46,237 nt of DNA, taken from Alphaproteobacteria bacterium (GTDB lineage: Bacteria; Pseudomonadota; Alphaproteobacteria; UBA3830). How positions within the stretch are numbered: position 1 is the first letter of the stretch; each line of letters begins with the position of its first letter. The position numbers and the translations under genes were made by a program. Below are positions 31,624 to 40,196 of the stretch, one piece after another. The stretch is from positions 1-46,237 of the forward strand of contig BNWE01000002.1 in assembly GCA_025998595.1 (NCBI GenBank), written 5' to 3'. The notes under the pieces are model-generated. The model did no database searches. It saw nothing but the letters and a program-made list of their open reading frames with translations, and was not told where the DNA came from.

Positions 31624-33316
31624 CTTAGGAACTACTACGTCTGTTGTTGCGTTTATGCAGCATGGTACTCCGCGCTCTGTTGCTACGGACGTAGGAAAAA
31701 ACACAACCCCTTCTGTTGTAAATTACGAAGAAAATGTAGTCATTATTGGACGAGAGGCGATTTATCGCATGGATCCAGCCCATTCTGTCTTTTCCATAAA
31801 AAGATTTATGGGAACAAAAAGAAAGTTCTTGGGAAGATATCCTGAGGAAATATCGGCAGACATATTGTCCTATCTTAAAAAATCGGCGGAAATCAGTTTG
31901 CGAGCCACCATAGATGCAGCAGTTGTCACTGTTCCCGCTCATTTTTCCGACGCCCAACGCATAGCTACCAAAAGAGCGGCATCCATTGCCGGCCTAAAAG
32001 TCTTGCGTTTGATAAATGAGCCAACAGCCGCTGCAATTGCGTATGGACTCGACAAAAATATAAACGGAATCTATGCGGTCTATGATTTTGGCGGAGGAAC
32101 CTTTGATTTTTCTGTTTTGCGATTGGTAGATGGAATCTTTCAGGTTTTGGCCACCGGAGGAGACAATTATCTTGGCGGAAATGACATAGATGAATCGATT
32201 CTCATCCATAATCTGTCGAACAATGGCATAAATCTTTCCCAATTGAATGATGGCGAAAAAATGCTCGGGCGCTTAGTGGCGAAATCTCTTAAAGAAAGCC
32301 TGGGAGATAACAAAGAAGTCACTAAAAATTACATCTATAAAAATGAAAACTATGAATTCAAATTGTCAGATGTAATTATGAAAAACATAGCCCAAATGTA
32401 CTTGGATAGAACTCTGAAGATAGCGGATCAGGTGTTTATGGATGCTGGAATTGGAGAAAATGACATCAATGGAATCATAGCTGTTGGCGGTATGACCAAA
32501 ATGCCATTGATTAAAGATGCAGTGCGAAACCATTTTAATATAAAAGTTTTGGACGATATAAATCCAGAAGAAGCCGTTGCATTTGGAGCGGCGATACATG
32601 CGGATTCAATAGCTTTCAAGAAGAGAAAGATGCTGCTCATAGACGTCGTTCCACTGACATTAGGAATCGAAACGCTAGGAGGAGGCGTTGATAAAGTCAT
32701 TCATAGAAATACTGCGATTCCCATAATACAGCGGAGAGAATACACCACATATAAAAACAATCAGAACGGTATAAAGTTCCACGTTGTTCAGGGCGAGAGA
32801 CAGCTTGCAAAAGATTGCAGATCGTTGGCTAGATTTGAACTGCCAAACATTCCGAATATGCAGGCTGGAGAACCGAGAATCCAGGTCGAATTCTACGTGG
32901 ACGTCAATGGAATCCTCAGCGTTAGCGCCAGCGAAAAAAGTACGGGAATTGTTCAGTCTGTGTTGATCGAACCGTCGTCTGGGCTTTCCGATGATGATAT
33001 GGCGTCAATTCTAGAAAACGCCGCCCAATACAAAGAAAAAGACTCCGTTGAAATGGCTCAAATTTTTCTAAAAGTCGAAACAGAGCGGATGATAACTTTT
33101 TGGGAGTCTTTGCTGAATGATATTCCCAGTGAGCATGTCGACTTTGTCCGCAAAGAGATTGAACTTCTAAAAAAAGCTCTTGAAAATGAGGAGTATTCAA
33201 AAATGGCTGACCATAAAAAAAATATAGAAGAAATCAGTGGACAGTTTCTAGATGAAATAATAAGTGAAAGACTCAGTAAGAAAATGATCGATGAAAACAG
33301 GAGAGTTATAGTATGA
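31604..33316 (+). CDS. hscA: Hsp70-type chaperone HscA
   Basis: DnaK-family ATPase specialised for iron-sulfur cluster release from IscU. I start at ATG 31604 (MLIVGIDLGTTTSVVAFM), with AAAGG 8 bases before it; a TTG lies 9 bases upstream. ATPase domain: VGIDLGTTTS, INEPTAAAIAYGLD, VYDFGGGTFDFSVL, AVGGMTKMPLIKDAV. Substrate domain: VVPLTLGIETLGGG, then FHVVQGERQLAKDCRSLARFE. The C-terminal lid is short, giving 570 residues against about 615 in E. coli, which fits other HscA proteins of reduced alphaproteobacteria. It overlaps hscB by 20 bp and fdx by 4 bp. Confidence 0.95.
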   Translation: MLIVGIDLGTTTSVVAFMQHGTPRSVATDVGKNTTPSVVNYEENVVIIGREAIYRMDPAHSVFSIKRFMGTKRKFLGRYPEEISADILSYLKKSAEISLRATIDAAVVTVPAHFSDAQRIATKRAASIAGLKVLRLINEPTAAAIAYGLDKNINGIYAVYDFGGGTFDFSVLRLVDGIFQVLATGGDNYLGGNDIDESILIHNLSNNGINLSQLNDGEKMLGRLVAKSLKESLGDNKEVTKNYIYKNENYEFKLSDVIMKNIAQMYLDRTLKIADQVFMDAGIGENDINGIIAVGGMTKMPLIKDAVRNHFNIKVLDDINPEEAVAFGAAIHADSIAFKKRKMLLIDVVPLTLGIETLGGGVDKVIHRNTAIPIIQRREYTTYKNNQNGIKFHVVQGERQLAKDCRSLARFELPNIPNMQAGEPRIQVEFYVDVNGILSVSASEKSTGIVQSVLIEPSSGLSDDDMASILENAAQYKEKDSVEMAQIFLKVETERMITFWESLLNDIPSEHVDFVRKEIELLKKALENEEYSKMADHKKNIEEISGQFLDEIISERLSKKMIDENRRVIV

Positions 33317-33618
33317 ACGTCACATTTATATTAAAGGATCAGACGGAACGTACCATAAGCTTCAAGGAAGGACAGACACTGTTGGCGGTTGCCGAGGAAA
33401 ACAAAATACCAATTCATGGAGCCTGTGAAGGATTCTGCGTTTGCGGAGGATGCCATGTGCTGATCGAGAACCTAGCAGACAAACTCCCGAAAATATCAGA
33501 TAAGGAAAATGATGCTCTCGATAATGTCTGCGGCGTCGTATTCAACAAATCGAGACTCGCCTGTCAGGTAGTGCTCAACTCTCAACTGGACGGACTGCGT
33601 GTGTCTGTGCCAATTTGA
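33313..33618 (+). CDS. fdx: ISC-type 2Fe-2S ferredoxin
   Basis: A 101-residue electron carrier for iron-sulfur cluster assembly, last gene of the operon. Ligand cysteines: Cys38, Cys44 and Cys47 (C-x5-C-x2-C in ACEGFCVCGGCHV) and Cys84 in RLACQ. Cys42 is an additional cysteine within the loop. LPKISDKENDALD precedes the last ligand as in adrenodoxin-like ferredoxins. ATG overlaps the hscA stop (ATGA), so translation is coupled. Confidence 0.95.
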   Translation: MNVTFILKDQTERTISFKEGQTLLAVAEENKIPIHGACEGFCVCGGCHVLIENLADKLPKISDKENDALDNVCGVVFNKSRLACQVVLNSQLDGLRVSVPI

Positions 33619-33672
33619 CGCTGGGCTTGTTTCAATTTAGAAAAAACAAAACAAAAATTATTGAATTATATG

Positions 33673-33700
33673 TTGACAATCGAAAGGGAAGGTGTTAATC
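33673..33700 (+). promoter_or_regulatory. Candidate promoter of the SIMPL gene
   Basis: TTGACA (33673-33678) with TTAATC 16 bp further or TATAAA 22 bp further. The -35 is consensus; which -10 is used is unclear. Confidence 0.4.
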
Positions 33701-33734
33701 TATAAATAGGTTAATATTTTAAGGAGTGTTTATT

Positions 33735-34436
33735 ATGCAAGGCAAAACTATAGGAAGCGTGATATTGGCAGGATCAATTCTGGCCTCGGCCATTATTGTA
33801 CGGCAAGCTATGAATCCAGAAATCGCGACAATTCGTGTTGAAGGTGTTGCTAGAGCAGAAGTTAAAGCTGATCTTTTTAGATGGAACTTTGACTTTGAGT
33901 TGGTGGCTGACAGCAAGGAACAAATGGATGAAATGATAAAATCCGCCAATGGCAATGTAACGAAATTGCTTACAACATCTGGTTTAATCGATGGAACTGA
34001 TTTCAAAATCAGTCCAAGGCAACTTAAGAAAACAAAGGATGATGGCAAAGACGTATTTACTCTCACTCAAAATTACATGGTTCGGACTAAGAAAGTTGAT
34101 GAAGGATTAAAAGCGTATAATGCTTCGGAAAGATTGGTAAATCAAGGTATATCATTAACAACTGGATCTAAGCCAACTTGTGAGTATAGTCAAAGGATTC
34201 AAATGGAAGAGAAGCTAACTGTTCAAGCTCTAAAAAATGCTGAAATCCAAATGCAGAAGATAGCAAAGGAAATGGGCTATGAAATCGTAGGAATTCCATC
34301 ACTAACCTATTCTTCAGTTAACTTTAAATCAGCGAAAGATCCTGATGAGAAGTATGGATATTGGAATGACAATCCTGAAACGGACATAATAGCATTAGTT
34401 ACTGCCAACACAGAATTTAAGGTTAAGAAGAAATAA
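33735..34436 (+). CDS. SIMPL-domain (DUF541) protein, membrane-anchored
   Basis: A 233-residue protein starting MQGKTIGSVILAGSILASAI, a hydrophobic N-terminal anchor or signal (about 7-25). AAGGAG lies 8 bases before ATG 33735; a GTG 9 bases upstream is less likely. The rest fits the SIMPL/YggE family: IRVEGVARAEVKADLFRWNF at the start (the family's 'V-G-G-V-x-x-P-D' region), a helix-strand repeat, and ALVTANTEFKVKKK at the end. Family members are periplasmic and linked loosely to oxidative stress; the molecular role is unknown. It has its own promoter and is not part of the isc operon. Confidence 0.8.
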   Translation: MQGKTIGSVILAGSILASAIIVRQAMNPEIATIRVEGVARAEVKADLFRWNFDFELVADSKEQMDEMIKSANGNVTKLLTTSGLIDGTDFKISPRQLKKTKDDGKDVFTLTQNYMVRTKKVDEGLKAYNASERLVNQGISLTTGSKPTCEYSQRIQMEEKLTVQALKNAEIQMQKIAKEMGYEIVGIPSLTYSSVNFKSAKDPDEKYGYWNDNPETDIIALVTANTEFKVKKK

Positions 34437-34448
34437 ACCGAAGAATAT

Positions 34449-34538
34449 TAACCATGTTCACATTTAATTTTTTGCGTCTTGTAGCCTCTCAAACTCCACT
34501 GTCAAAAAGTGGCAAAACCTAATTGATGAACATGGTTA
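34449..34538 (-). repeat. 90-bp repeat with terminal inverted repeats, copy 2
   Basis: Same unit as 124-213 in reverse orientation, with TAACCATGTTCA and TGAACATGGTTA at its ends. It begins 12 bp after the SIMPL gene stop and may act as its 3' end. Confidence 0.75.
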
Positions 34539-34574
34539 TTGTGGAAATTAATTCAACGACAGATGATCTACTAT

Positions 34575-34614
34575 GCATCCTCTGGATGGCGAGAAGCTCT
34601 TAAATTACCGTCAT
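34575..34614 (+). repeat. Left half of a dispersed repeat split by IS110
   Basis: CATCCTCTGGATGGCGAGAAG, then CTCTTAAATTACCGTCAT, resembles the core dyad of the repeat at 20931-20962. It stops at CAT 34614, where IS110 begins; the other half (CCAGAGGAGCGGAGCGACG) resumes at 36931. Confidence 0.65.
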
Positions 34615-34635
34615 CTACCATGTTTAGGGCTGGAG

Positions 34636-35592
34636 TCAAGCGTTTTTTTGAATTATTTTTCCATCCCTGAGTATTGCGTTGAGTTGCACGATAATTTTCC
34701 TCATGCACGCGGTTATGGCGACCATTTTTTCTTTTCCTCTATTCAGGAGAGATCGGTAATAATCTTTCATTGGTCCTTTTGCCGATTTCCTGGAGAATGT
34801 TAAGGCAATGAGAAAGAGGGTCTTCTTGATTATCTGCCGTCCTCCCATGACGCGTCTATGTCCCTGTTTTTTCCCGCTGTCTTTTGCGCATGGAGCGACT
34901 CCAGCTAGGGCTGCAACCTCCCGGCGATCAAACGTTCCTAATTCCGGCATGTGTGCCAGCAACTTGATTGCAGAGACTCGTCCTCCCCCTTTGACTTTAC
35001 ACAATAATTTTATTTTATCTTCCTGATCCTTTAGCTCCTTACATAACTCGTCGATTTTCTTTTCGACGGACTTAATTAACGTATCCAAAATTGCAATTGT
35101 TTCATCAATAAAGGACTTTATCATCTCGCATCCAGGACTCTTCTGGCGATTCTTATGACCGGCTCTCTGGACCTTTATGTTTTCCAGATACAGCGATAAC
35201 TCGCGAATTTTCTCTTGTGTTTCAGACGGTTTCTGATAAACCGGCAGCTCTTTATGCCTTTCCTGTCCGTATTTGGACAGCTTTTTGGCGTCGATCATGT
35301 CGGTTTTTGCGTCACATTTGAGAGAATTCATGAAATACTTGGCTTTCCTGTTATCTGTTCTATGTATTGTAAAATTTAAACCAATCAGTGCATCGATGCA
35401 TTTCCTTTCGTAGCCGCCAGTGTTTTCTAAAACCACATAACTGCTTGAACTCTCAAACTGTTTGAATGCCTTCGTGATAGACTTCTGATTGTTTTCAACT
35501 TCCAAATGTTTACCATCCAAAGAAGAAAAAATATCGATCTTATCTTTAGAAACATCGATACCAATAAAGTTTTTGAATTGATCGGAACTCAT
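34636..35592 (-). CDS. IS110-family transposase (DEDD)
   Basis: A 318-residue recombinase starting MSSDQFKNFIGIDVSKDKID; AGGAG stands upstream, and a longer frame from an upstream ATG lacks this. The RuvC-like DEDD domain shows Asp in GIDVSK, Glu in VVLENTGGYE and the Asp pair in DAKTDMIDAKKLSKYG. The C-terminal Transposase_20 domain includes GGGRVSAIKLLAHMPELG and LAGVAPCAKDSGKKQGHR with the conserved serine region. It appears intact. IS110 transposases use a bridge RNA that pairs with target and donor DNA; in several relatives the targets are repetitive palindromes, as here. Confidence 0.93.
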   Translation of the reverse strand: MSSDQFKNFIGIDVSKDKIDIFSSLDGKHLEVENNQKSITKAFKQFESSSSYVVLENTGGYERKCIDALIGLNFTIHRTDNRKAKYFMNSLKCDAKTDMIDAKKLSKYGQERHKELPVYQKPSETQEKIRELSLYLENIKVQRAGHKNRQKSPGCEMIKSFIDETIAILDTLIKSVEKKIDELCKELKDQEDKIKLLCKVKGGGRVSAIKLLAHMPELGTFDRREVAALAGVAPCAKDSGKKQGHRRVMGGRQIIKKTLFLIALTFSRKSAKGPMKDYYRSLLNRGKEKMVAITACMRKIIVQLNAILRDGKIIQKNA

Positions 35593-35796
35593 GTTAAACT
35601 CCTGATTGTAAGCGGGCTTTGAAGCCCATGCTACCATTCGAACTACGAATGGAAACAGCACGGTTCCCAAGATGACGAGAGGCTCTTTAGGCCTTATCCA
35701 GAGCCGGGTTACCGTGCTGCGCCTGCGAGATCACCCACGCAGACAACCAATGAGAATATCCTAACCTTTTTGGTGGTTTTGGACACCCTCTACTTA
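35593..35796 (-). ncRNA. Candidate IS110 bridge RNA region
   Basis: Non-coding stretch between the element end and the transposase start, in the transposase direction. Strong structure: CAGCACGGT (about 35656) pairs with ACCGTGCTG (about 35710), enclosing GGCTCT/AGAGCC around a 13-nt loop. Nearer the gene CCATTCG pairs with CGAATGG (about 35633-35651). Bridge RNAs of the IS110 group come from this position and have a stem plus two internal loops. I have not matched the loops to the target and donor bases. Confidence 0.45.
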
Positions 35797-36920
35797 GTCG
35801 TCCCTGAAGAAAGGTCAAGGAAGCGTTGAAGTGCAGTGATTTTTTTGACTTGTAGCGCAGATGAGAAAGCGTTAAACCTCCTCCGGCTCTCTATGTGACG
35901 CAGCAATAGGCCGAAATAAGTATTTTGTTAGTTTATTTTTCTAAAAACACAAGCATCTGGCGCATTTTCAACCGTGGATTGCGTTTGTGGTTGAGCTAAG
36001 ATCAGAGGCTTACATTAATTTAGGCAAGGAAGAGAGGTTCCTGACGCATCTCACTGTGTATCTGAGGTTGCAACTGGGAGCATACAGAGTGTCGGATAAT
36101 TTTTTTCTAAGTTTGGATGGAACTTGACTGATAAATCTCATCATGAACCTAAGGTTGTGTCCAATGGCGCAAAGGATCGCATTTAATTTGCATCCGATTT
36201 CATGTTTCGGGAAATTCCTGCATAATTTTCCCTCGGATTTCATATGTCCGATGTGTGGTTCGATTGCAGATCGCCTTTTCAGCTCTTTTTTGAGGACATT
36301 CGTCATATTTTTTCTTTGTCCTGAAATAAAGATTTGCGTTTTGTCGTTTTGAATTGGATGCCCCTTGTATCCATTGTCTACGAAGCCCTTCTGGATTTTT
36401 TGCTTCGATATTTCTTCTGCCTTTTCTATCGCGCCTTGAAGCGTTTTGCTATCGTGGACATGCTCCATCCATGTTTGAGCGGCGAGCGCGATCCCCTGCC
36501 TGTGCATGACCACAAGAGAAACTTTCTGGCCAAATTCGTATGGAGTTCGGCGCTTTCCCTTTGAAATACAATAGGTTTCCGGAGTCGGAAATCCATTCCA
36601 TGTGCTGAATCATCAGTAAGCCGAACATCAAACGAACCGGCTTCGGTGGATGACCTTTCAAAGGCGTGAATAAACTTTTAAGCTCATTCTCGAGACTCTC
36701 CCAGTCAATAACCGCTCCCAAACGCTGCAGTGGATGACTCTTGTCCAACTGATCCATCAGGGAAGCTAAAAATAAATGAGACTGCCTAGATTCTGTCTTT
36801 TCCGGTACCATTTCTTGCAACCTTTCTGCTGATTCCAAATCAAATCTTGCAGTTATTATAACCTAAAAATCAATCCAATGCACTCAAATTTTAACAAAAA
36901 ATCGCTTCTTCAGGGACGAC
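35797..36920 (-). mobile_element. IS5-type element with target-site duplication, decayed
   Basis: Terminal inverted repeats GTCGTCCCTGAAGAA (35797-35811) and TTCTTCAGGGACGAC (36906-36920) are perfect over 15 bp. The 6-bp TACTTA flanks both ends (35791-35796 and 36921-36926), a target duplication. The transposase inside is broken, so the 1,124-bp element is not autonomous. Confidence 0.85.
36010..36838 (-). pseudogene. Decayed IS5-family transposase
   Basis: The N-terminal part (from 36838) has the family start HPLQRLGAVIDWESLENEL ... KPVRLMFGLLMIQHM. It then jumps directly to a C-terminal stretch GKRRTPYEFGQKVSLVV in another frame. About 170 residues with the first catalytic Asp and part of the DDE core are missing, and a frameshift lies near 36510-36560. 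The C-terminal part keeps FVDNGYKGHPI, RSAIEPHIGHMKSEGKL (with the last catalytic Glu) and IGHNLRFMMRF. Non-functional. Confidence 0.88.
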
Positions 36921-36930
36921 TACTTACAAT

Positions 36931-37021
36931 CCAGAGGAGCGGAGCGACGTAGGGACCCAGAAAAAAGAAAAACCAACTTCTCAATTCTAATGAGTATATA
37001 CAATCACGGCGCGTCTTTGAG
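36931..37021 (+). repeat. Right half of the split dispersed repeat, then an A-rich shared stretch
   Basis: CCAGAGGAGCGGAGCGACG, then TAGGGACCCAG, continues the repeat interrupted at 34614. CCAGAAAAAAG...CAACTTCTCAATT then matches 27531-27566 upstream of iscS. No gene. Confidence 0.6.
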
Positions 37022-37933
37022 CTATCCTCTTCCGTAAAAATATGATTTTAAGAAATTTATCAATCCTCGCTTTTTTAGAAAGCCTATGTGGTACATTTTT
37101 ATTCCGCCATCTTTTTGTTTTGTTTTTACGCTATCGATTTTTCTTCGTATTTCAGGACAAACGACAGATTTTATGGCTTCCAAGAGATCTTTTTTTAAAA
37201 TATGTTTATAATACATTTGTTTACAATCGTCTATTGTAACATGTGTCGACAATTTAGAAAACAACGTATAAAATATATCAATTGTTTCATTGTCCGATAA
37301 TTCTCTGTCAGTTGCAGAAAAACCGCCATCTCTGAATGTAGTAAATATTAATTCGATAAATACAGGCTTACATCCTTTTAAACACAAACTAATAACCGAA
37401 TAGTTGTCGCATGCACTTTTATATTTTTCATCGAACAAAGTTTCACGAAGTATCTCTGTTTTTGTAAACATGGTTTGATGACTGAATGGCAATCTTATAA
37501 AAAAAGCGCCTATTTTCGCGGTTATTTTCAAGATTTTTCCATCTTTGCGAAGATACAGAGCCTCAGCGTAAGAAAAGTCCGCATTATTTTCTTCCAACGC
37601 TTTTATGGATTCTTCCACACCGCGAGGATCATGCCAAAAATCATCTGAATTCAGGAAAGCAACATATTTTCCCGTTGCTCTCATAATTCCTTTATTCATG
37701 GCATTATAGATGCCGTTGTCAGGCTCCGAGACATACGTAATCCATCCCTTGTCAGCGTATTCCTTCAGTAGATCCAATGTACCATCATTGGAGGCGCCAT
37801 CGATAATAATGTGCTCAATATTCTTGTGTGTTTGATTGTGGACCGATTCCAAACATTGACGGAAATAACCTTCGCGGCCGTTTTTTATCAGGTTGTAAGT
37901 AGCAGTAACCACAGTAACTTTTGGAAGATTCAT
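37022..37933 (-). CDS. Family 2 glycosyltransferase (WcaA-like)
   Basis: A 303-residue GT-A-fold glycosyltransferase, probably adding a sugar to a lipid-linked polysaccharide unit at the cytoplasmic face. Start MNLPKVTVVTATYN overlaps the fcl stop (ATGA); the upstream in-frame ATGs are inside fcl. Motifs: nucleotide-binding VVTATYNL, IIIDGASNDGTLD, the NDGIYNAMNKGI-type loop (PDNGIYNAMNKGI), and the metal-binding SDD in FLNSDDFW. FSHQTMF and DYSVI-type residues (CDNYSVI) follow as in colanic-acid-type transferases. It ends the polysaccharide operon. Confidence 0.9.
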   Translation of the reverse strand: MNLPKVTVVTATYNLIKNGREGYFRQCLESVHNQTHKNIEHIIIDGASNDGTLDLLKEYADKGWITYVSEPDNGIYNAMNKGIMRATGKYVAFLNSDDFWHDPRGVEESIKALEENNADFSYAEALYLRKDGKILKITAKIGAFFIRLPFSHQTMFTKTEILRETLFDEKYKSACDNYSVISLCLKGCKPVFIELIFTTFRDGGFSATDRELSDNETIDIFYTLFSKLSTHVTIDDCKQMYYKHILKKDLLEAIKSVVCPEIRRKIDSVKTKQKDGGIKMYHIGFLKKRGLINFLKSYFYGRG

Positions 37934-39060
37934 CTTGTTATATACCATTTGTAAAACATTCTTATTCCATCTTCTAGAGAGATCTTCGGCTTCCATCCCA
38001 AAGATTGAATCTTCGTTGCGTCCATTAATTTGCGCGGAGTTCCGTTTGGTTTGGTCGTATCGTACTCGATTGTTCCTTCAAATCCAACGATTTTTCTGAT
38101 CATCTCGACCAAATCCTTCATCTGAATATCAGTTCCGGAAGTTATGTTTACAAATTCACCAATATCAGCATAATCTTTGTTCTCCATAAGATATACACAT
38201 GCGTCAGCAAGATCGTCTGAATGCATAAACTCTCGATAGGCGGATCCATCTCCCCAAACCACCAACGACGCCAACGTGACGTTGGATCCGTTTTCTGCTT
38301 CGCTACCGGTTGATTGGTATGCCGACTGTGCTTGCGATGTCGAAGTGCTTGCAGCACCTGCACTAATGGCTTCGCTACCGGTTGATTGGTATGCCGGCGC
38401 TATTTTCGACGCTGAAGCCGCTTCAGCATGAGAAATCGCTCGTGCGGCTCGGACAGAAGCCATTAGTGGGTCCAGCGTCACGCTGGCCTGTACGGCACGC
38501 ACCATGAGCATGGGCAGTGCATGAGCCGTTTCCATATCAAAGTTGTCGTTTTCACCATATTGGTTAGTGGGCATGACAGAGATGAAATTCGTTCCATACT
38601 GCTGATTGTAGTATCGACATAACTTGATGATTGCGATTTTCGCTATAGCATAGGCTTCATTGGTCGGCTCCAGTTCCGACGTAAGCAGATGCTCCTCTTT
38701 CATGGGCTGCGGAGCCAAACGCGGATAAATACAACTGGAGCCCAGGTTGAGAAGCTTTGTCACTCCGTATTTATAGGCTGCGTGAACGACATTTGTTCCA
38801 ATCATGATGTTCTGGTATATGAAATCCGCCGGATAAGTTGAATTCGCGAGAATTCCGCCAACTTTTGCAGCAGCCAGAAAGACATACTCGGGTTTTTCTG
38901 CGCTGAAAAACGCATCCACCGCAGATTGATTTATCAGATCGAGCTCGCTTGATGATTTCGTGATGATATTTTCATAGCCACGAGCTTTTAGGCATCTCAT
39001 TATCGCTGATCCCACAAGACCGGTATGTCCGGCAACATAGATTTTCGAATTTTTATTCAT
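37930..39060 (-). CDS. fcl: GDP-L-fucose synthase with in-frame element insertion
   Basis: Extended SDR enzyme that converts GDP-4-keto-6-deoxymannose to GDP-L-fucose (epimerase and NADPH reductase). NADP-binding AGHTGLVGSAI; catalytic Ser108 (LGSSCIYP), Tyr137 and Lys141 (YAIAK); MPTNQYGENDNF. Residues about 192-264 (SVTLDPLMAS ... SNVTL) are foreign and come from a 216-bp palindromic element, exactly 72 codons. Without them LPMLMVRAVQA joins LVVWGDGSAYREFMHSDDLA as in the family. The insert replaces or lengthens the surface helix before VVWGDG, far from the cofactor. It lies 4 bp downstream of gmd, which makes its substrate. Confidence 0.93.
   Translation of the reverse strand: MNKNSKIYVAGHTGLVGSAIMRCLKARGYENIITKSSSELDLINQSAVDAFFSAEKPEYVFLAAAKVGGILANSTYPADFIYQNIMIGTNVVHAAYKYGVTKLLNLGSSCIYPRLAPQPMKEEHLLTSELEPTNEAYAIAKIAIIKLCRYYNQQYGTNFISVMPTNQYGENDNFDMETAHALPMLMVRAVQASVTLDPLMASVRAARAISHAEAASASKIAPAYQSTGSEAISAGAASTSTSQAQSAYQSTGSEAENGSNVTLASLVVWGDGSAYREFMHSDDLADACVYLMENKDYADIGEFVNITSGTDIQMKDLVEMIRKIVGFEGTIEYDTTKPNGTPRKLMDATKIQSLGWKPKISLEDGIRMFYKWYITR
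38271..38486 (+). repeat. Palindromic element (SVTLDPF family) inside fcl
   Basis: Ends CCAACGTGACGTTGG (38271-38285) and CCAGCGTCACGCTGG (38472-38486). An internal 28-bp direct repeat (GCTTCGCTACCGG...TATGCCG) at 38297-38324 and 38369-38396 indicates two fused or partly duplicated units. Total 216 bp, a multiple of three. Confidence 0.88.
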
Positions 39061-39064
39061 TGTT

Positions 39065-40153
39065 TTACATTTCTTGCGCAGTTAATTCTAAATAACCTTT
39101 TTCCCTGAGCAAAAGAAACTTCTGCGCTTCCTTTAGATCTTCCGCAATCATTTCTTTCACCAGCATTTCCAACGTATATTTTGGCTTCCATCCGAGTTTT
39201 TTGCGAGCCTTAGAGGCGTTTCCCAGCAGCAAATCGACTTCCGTAGGACGAAAGTATTTGGGATCCACTTCAATAACGACTTTTCCCGTCGCTTTATCGA
39301 TTCCTTTTTCATCGATTCCCTTGCCGATAAATTCAATGTCGATGCCAACTTCTTTAAACGCCATGGAGCAGAAATCCCGAACTGTGGTTGTAACTCCAGT
39401 GGCCAAAACGAAATCCTCCGGTTTGTTATGTTGCAGCACCAACCACATGCCTTCGACGTAATCTTTCGCGTGACCCCAGTCGCGCTTGGCACCGAGATTT
39501 CCCAGATATATTTTTTCTTCCAAACCTGATTTTATTCGGGCAACGGCGCGGGTAATTTTTCTCGTGACAAACGTCTCTCCGCGACGTGGACTCTCATGAT
39601 TGAACAGAATCCCATTGACGGCGAACATACCGTAGGCTTCCCTGTAATTGAGCGTAATCCAATAGCCGTATAGCTTTGCGCAGGCGTAGGGAGAACGCGG
39701 ATAGAAGGGAGTTGCTTCACTTTGTGGAGTCTCCTGAACCAATCCATAGAGCTCCGAAGTGGAGGCCTGATAAAATTTCGTCTTTTGCTCCAAACCAAGA
39801 ATGCGCAGAGCCTCTAAAATTCTTAAAGTACCAAGGCCGTCCGCATTGGCTGTATATTCCGGACAATCAAACGATACTTTCACATGCGATTGCGCCGCAA
39901 GATTATAAATTTCGTCCGGCTGGATTTCCTGAATCAAACGAATCAAACACGTGCTATCGGTTAAATCTCCGTAATAAAGCTTGAAGCGCGAATTCTCATC
40001 GTGGGGATCTCGATAAAGATGATTAATGCGCTGCGTATTAAACGAAGACGCTCTCCGCTTCATTCCATGAACTTCATAACCTTTGTTCAACAGAAACTCA
40101 GCCAAATATGACCCGTCCTGCCCTGTGATTCCTGTAATTAATGCTTTTTTCAT
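39065..40153 (-). CDS. gmd: GDP-mannose 4,6-dehydratase
   Basis: Extended SDR enzyme that makes GDP-4-keto-6-deoxymannose from GDP-mannose, the step before Fcl. I start at [20 protein letters not shown], the usual family start; an ATG 12 bases upstream is possible. Seen: [35 protein letters not shown], catalytic STSELYG and the [11 protein letters not shown]yr/Lys pair, [36 protein letters not shown] and [15 protein letters not shown]. 362 residues, complete. Confidence 0.95.
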   Translation of the reverse strand: MKKALITGITGQDGSYLAEFLLNKGYEVHGMKRRASSFNTQRINHLYRDPHDENSRFKLYYGDLTDSTCLIRLIQEIQPDEIYNLAAQSHVKVSFDCPEYTANADGLGTLRILEALRILGLEQKTKFYQASTSELYGLVQETPQSEATPFYPRSPYACAKLYGYWITLNYREAYGMFAVNGILFNHESPRRGETFVTRKITRAVARIKSGLEEKIYLGNLGAKRDWGHAKDYVEGMWLVLQHNKPEDFVLATGVTTTVRDFCSMAFKEVGIDIEFIGKGIDEKGIDKATGKVVIEVDPKYFRPTEVDLLLGNASKARKKLGWKPKYTLEMLVKEMIAEDLKEAQKFLLLREKGYLELTAQEM

Positions 40154-40196
40154 ACTATCGCCCATCGTTTTCTATCAATATTTACAATACCACTCA

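Larger units (their letters stand above)
34615..36930 (-). mobile_element. IS110-family element, interrupted by a nested IS5-type element
   Basis: The borders are inferred from the split target repeat: GTCAT before 34615 and CCAGAGG after 36930, with AT at both edges as a likely core dinucleotide. Removing the nested element (35797-36920) and one 6-bp target copy leaves 1,186 bp, a normal IS110 length. The transposase gene ends 21 bp from one end. The other end has about 200 bp of non-coding sequence upstream of the gene, the layout of the IS110 group where a bridge RNA is encoded. The insertion lies 4-10 bp from that end and may have immobilised it. Confidence 0.75.

Noticed and set aside
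35593..35670. Longer IS110 transposase start with 26 extra residues
   Set aside because: The extension covers the hairpin of the presumed bridge-RNA region, while ATG 35592 has AGGAG and gives the usual family start.
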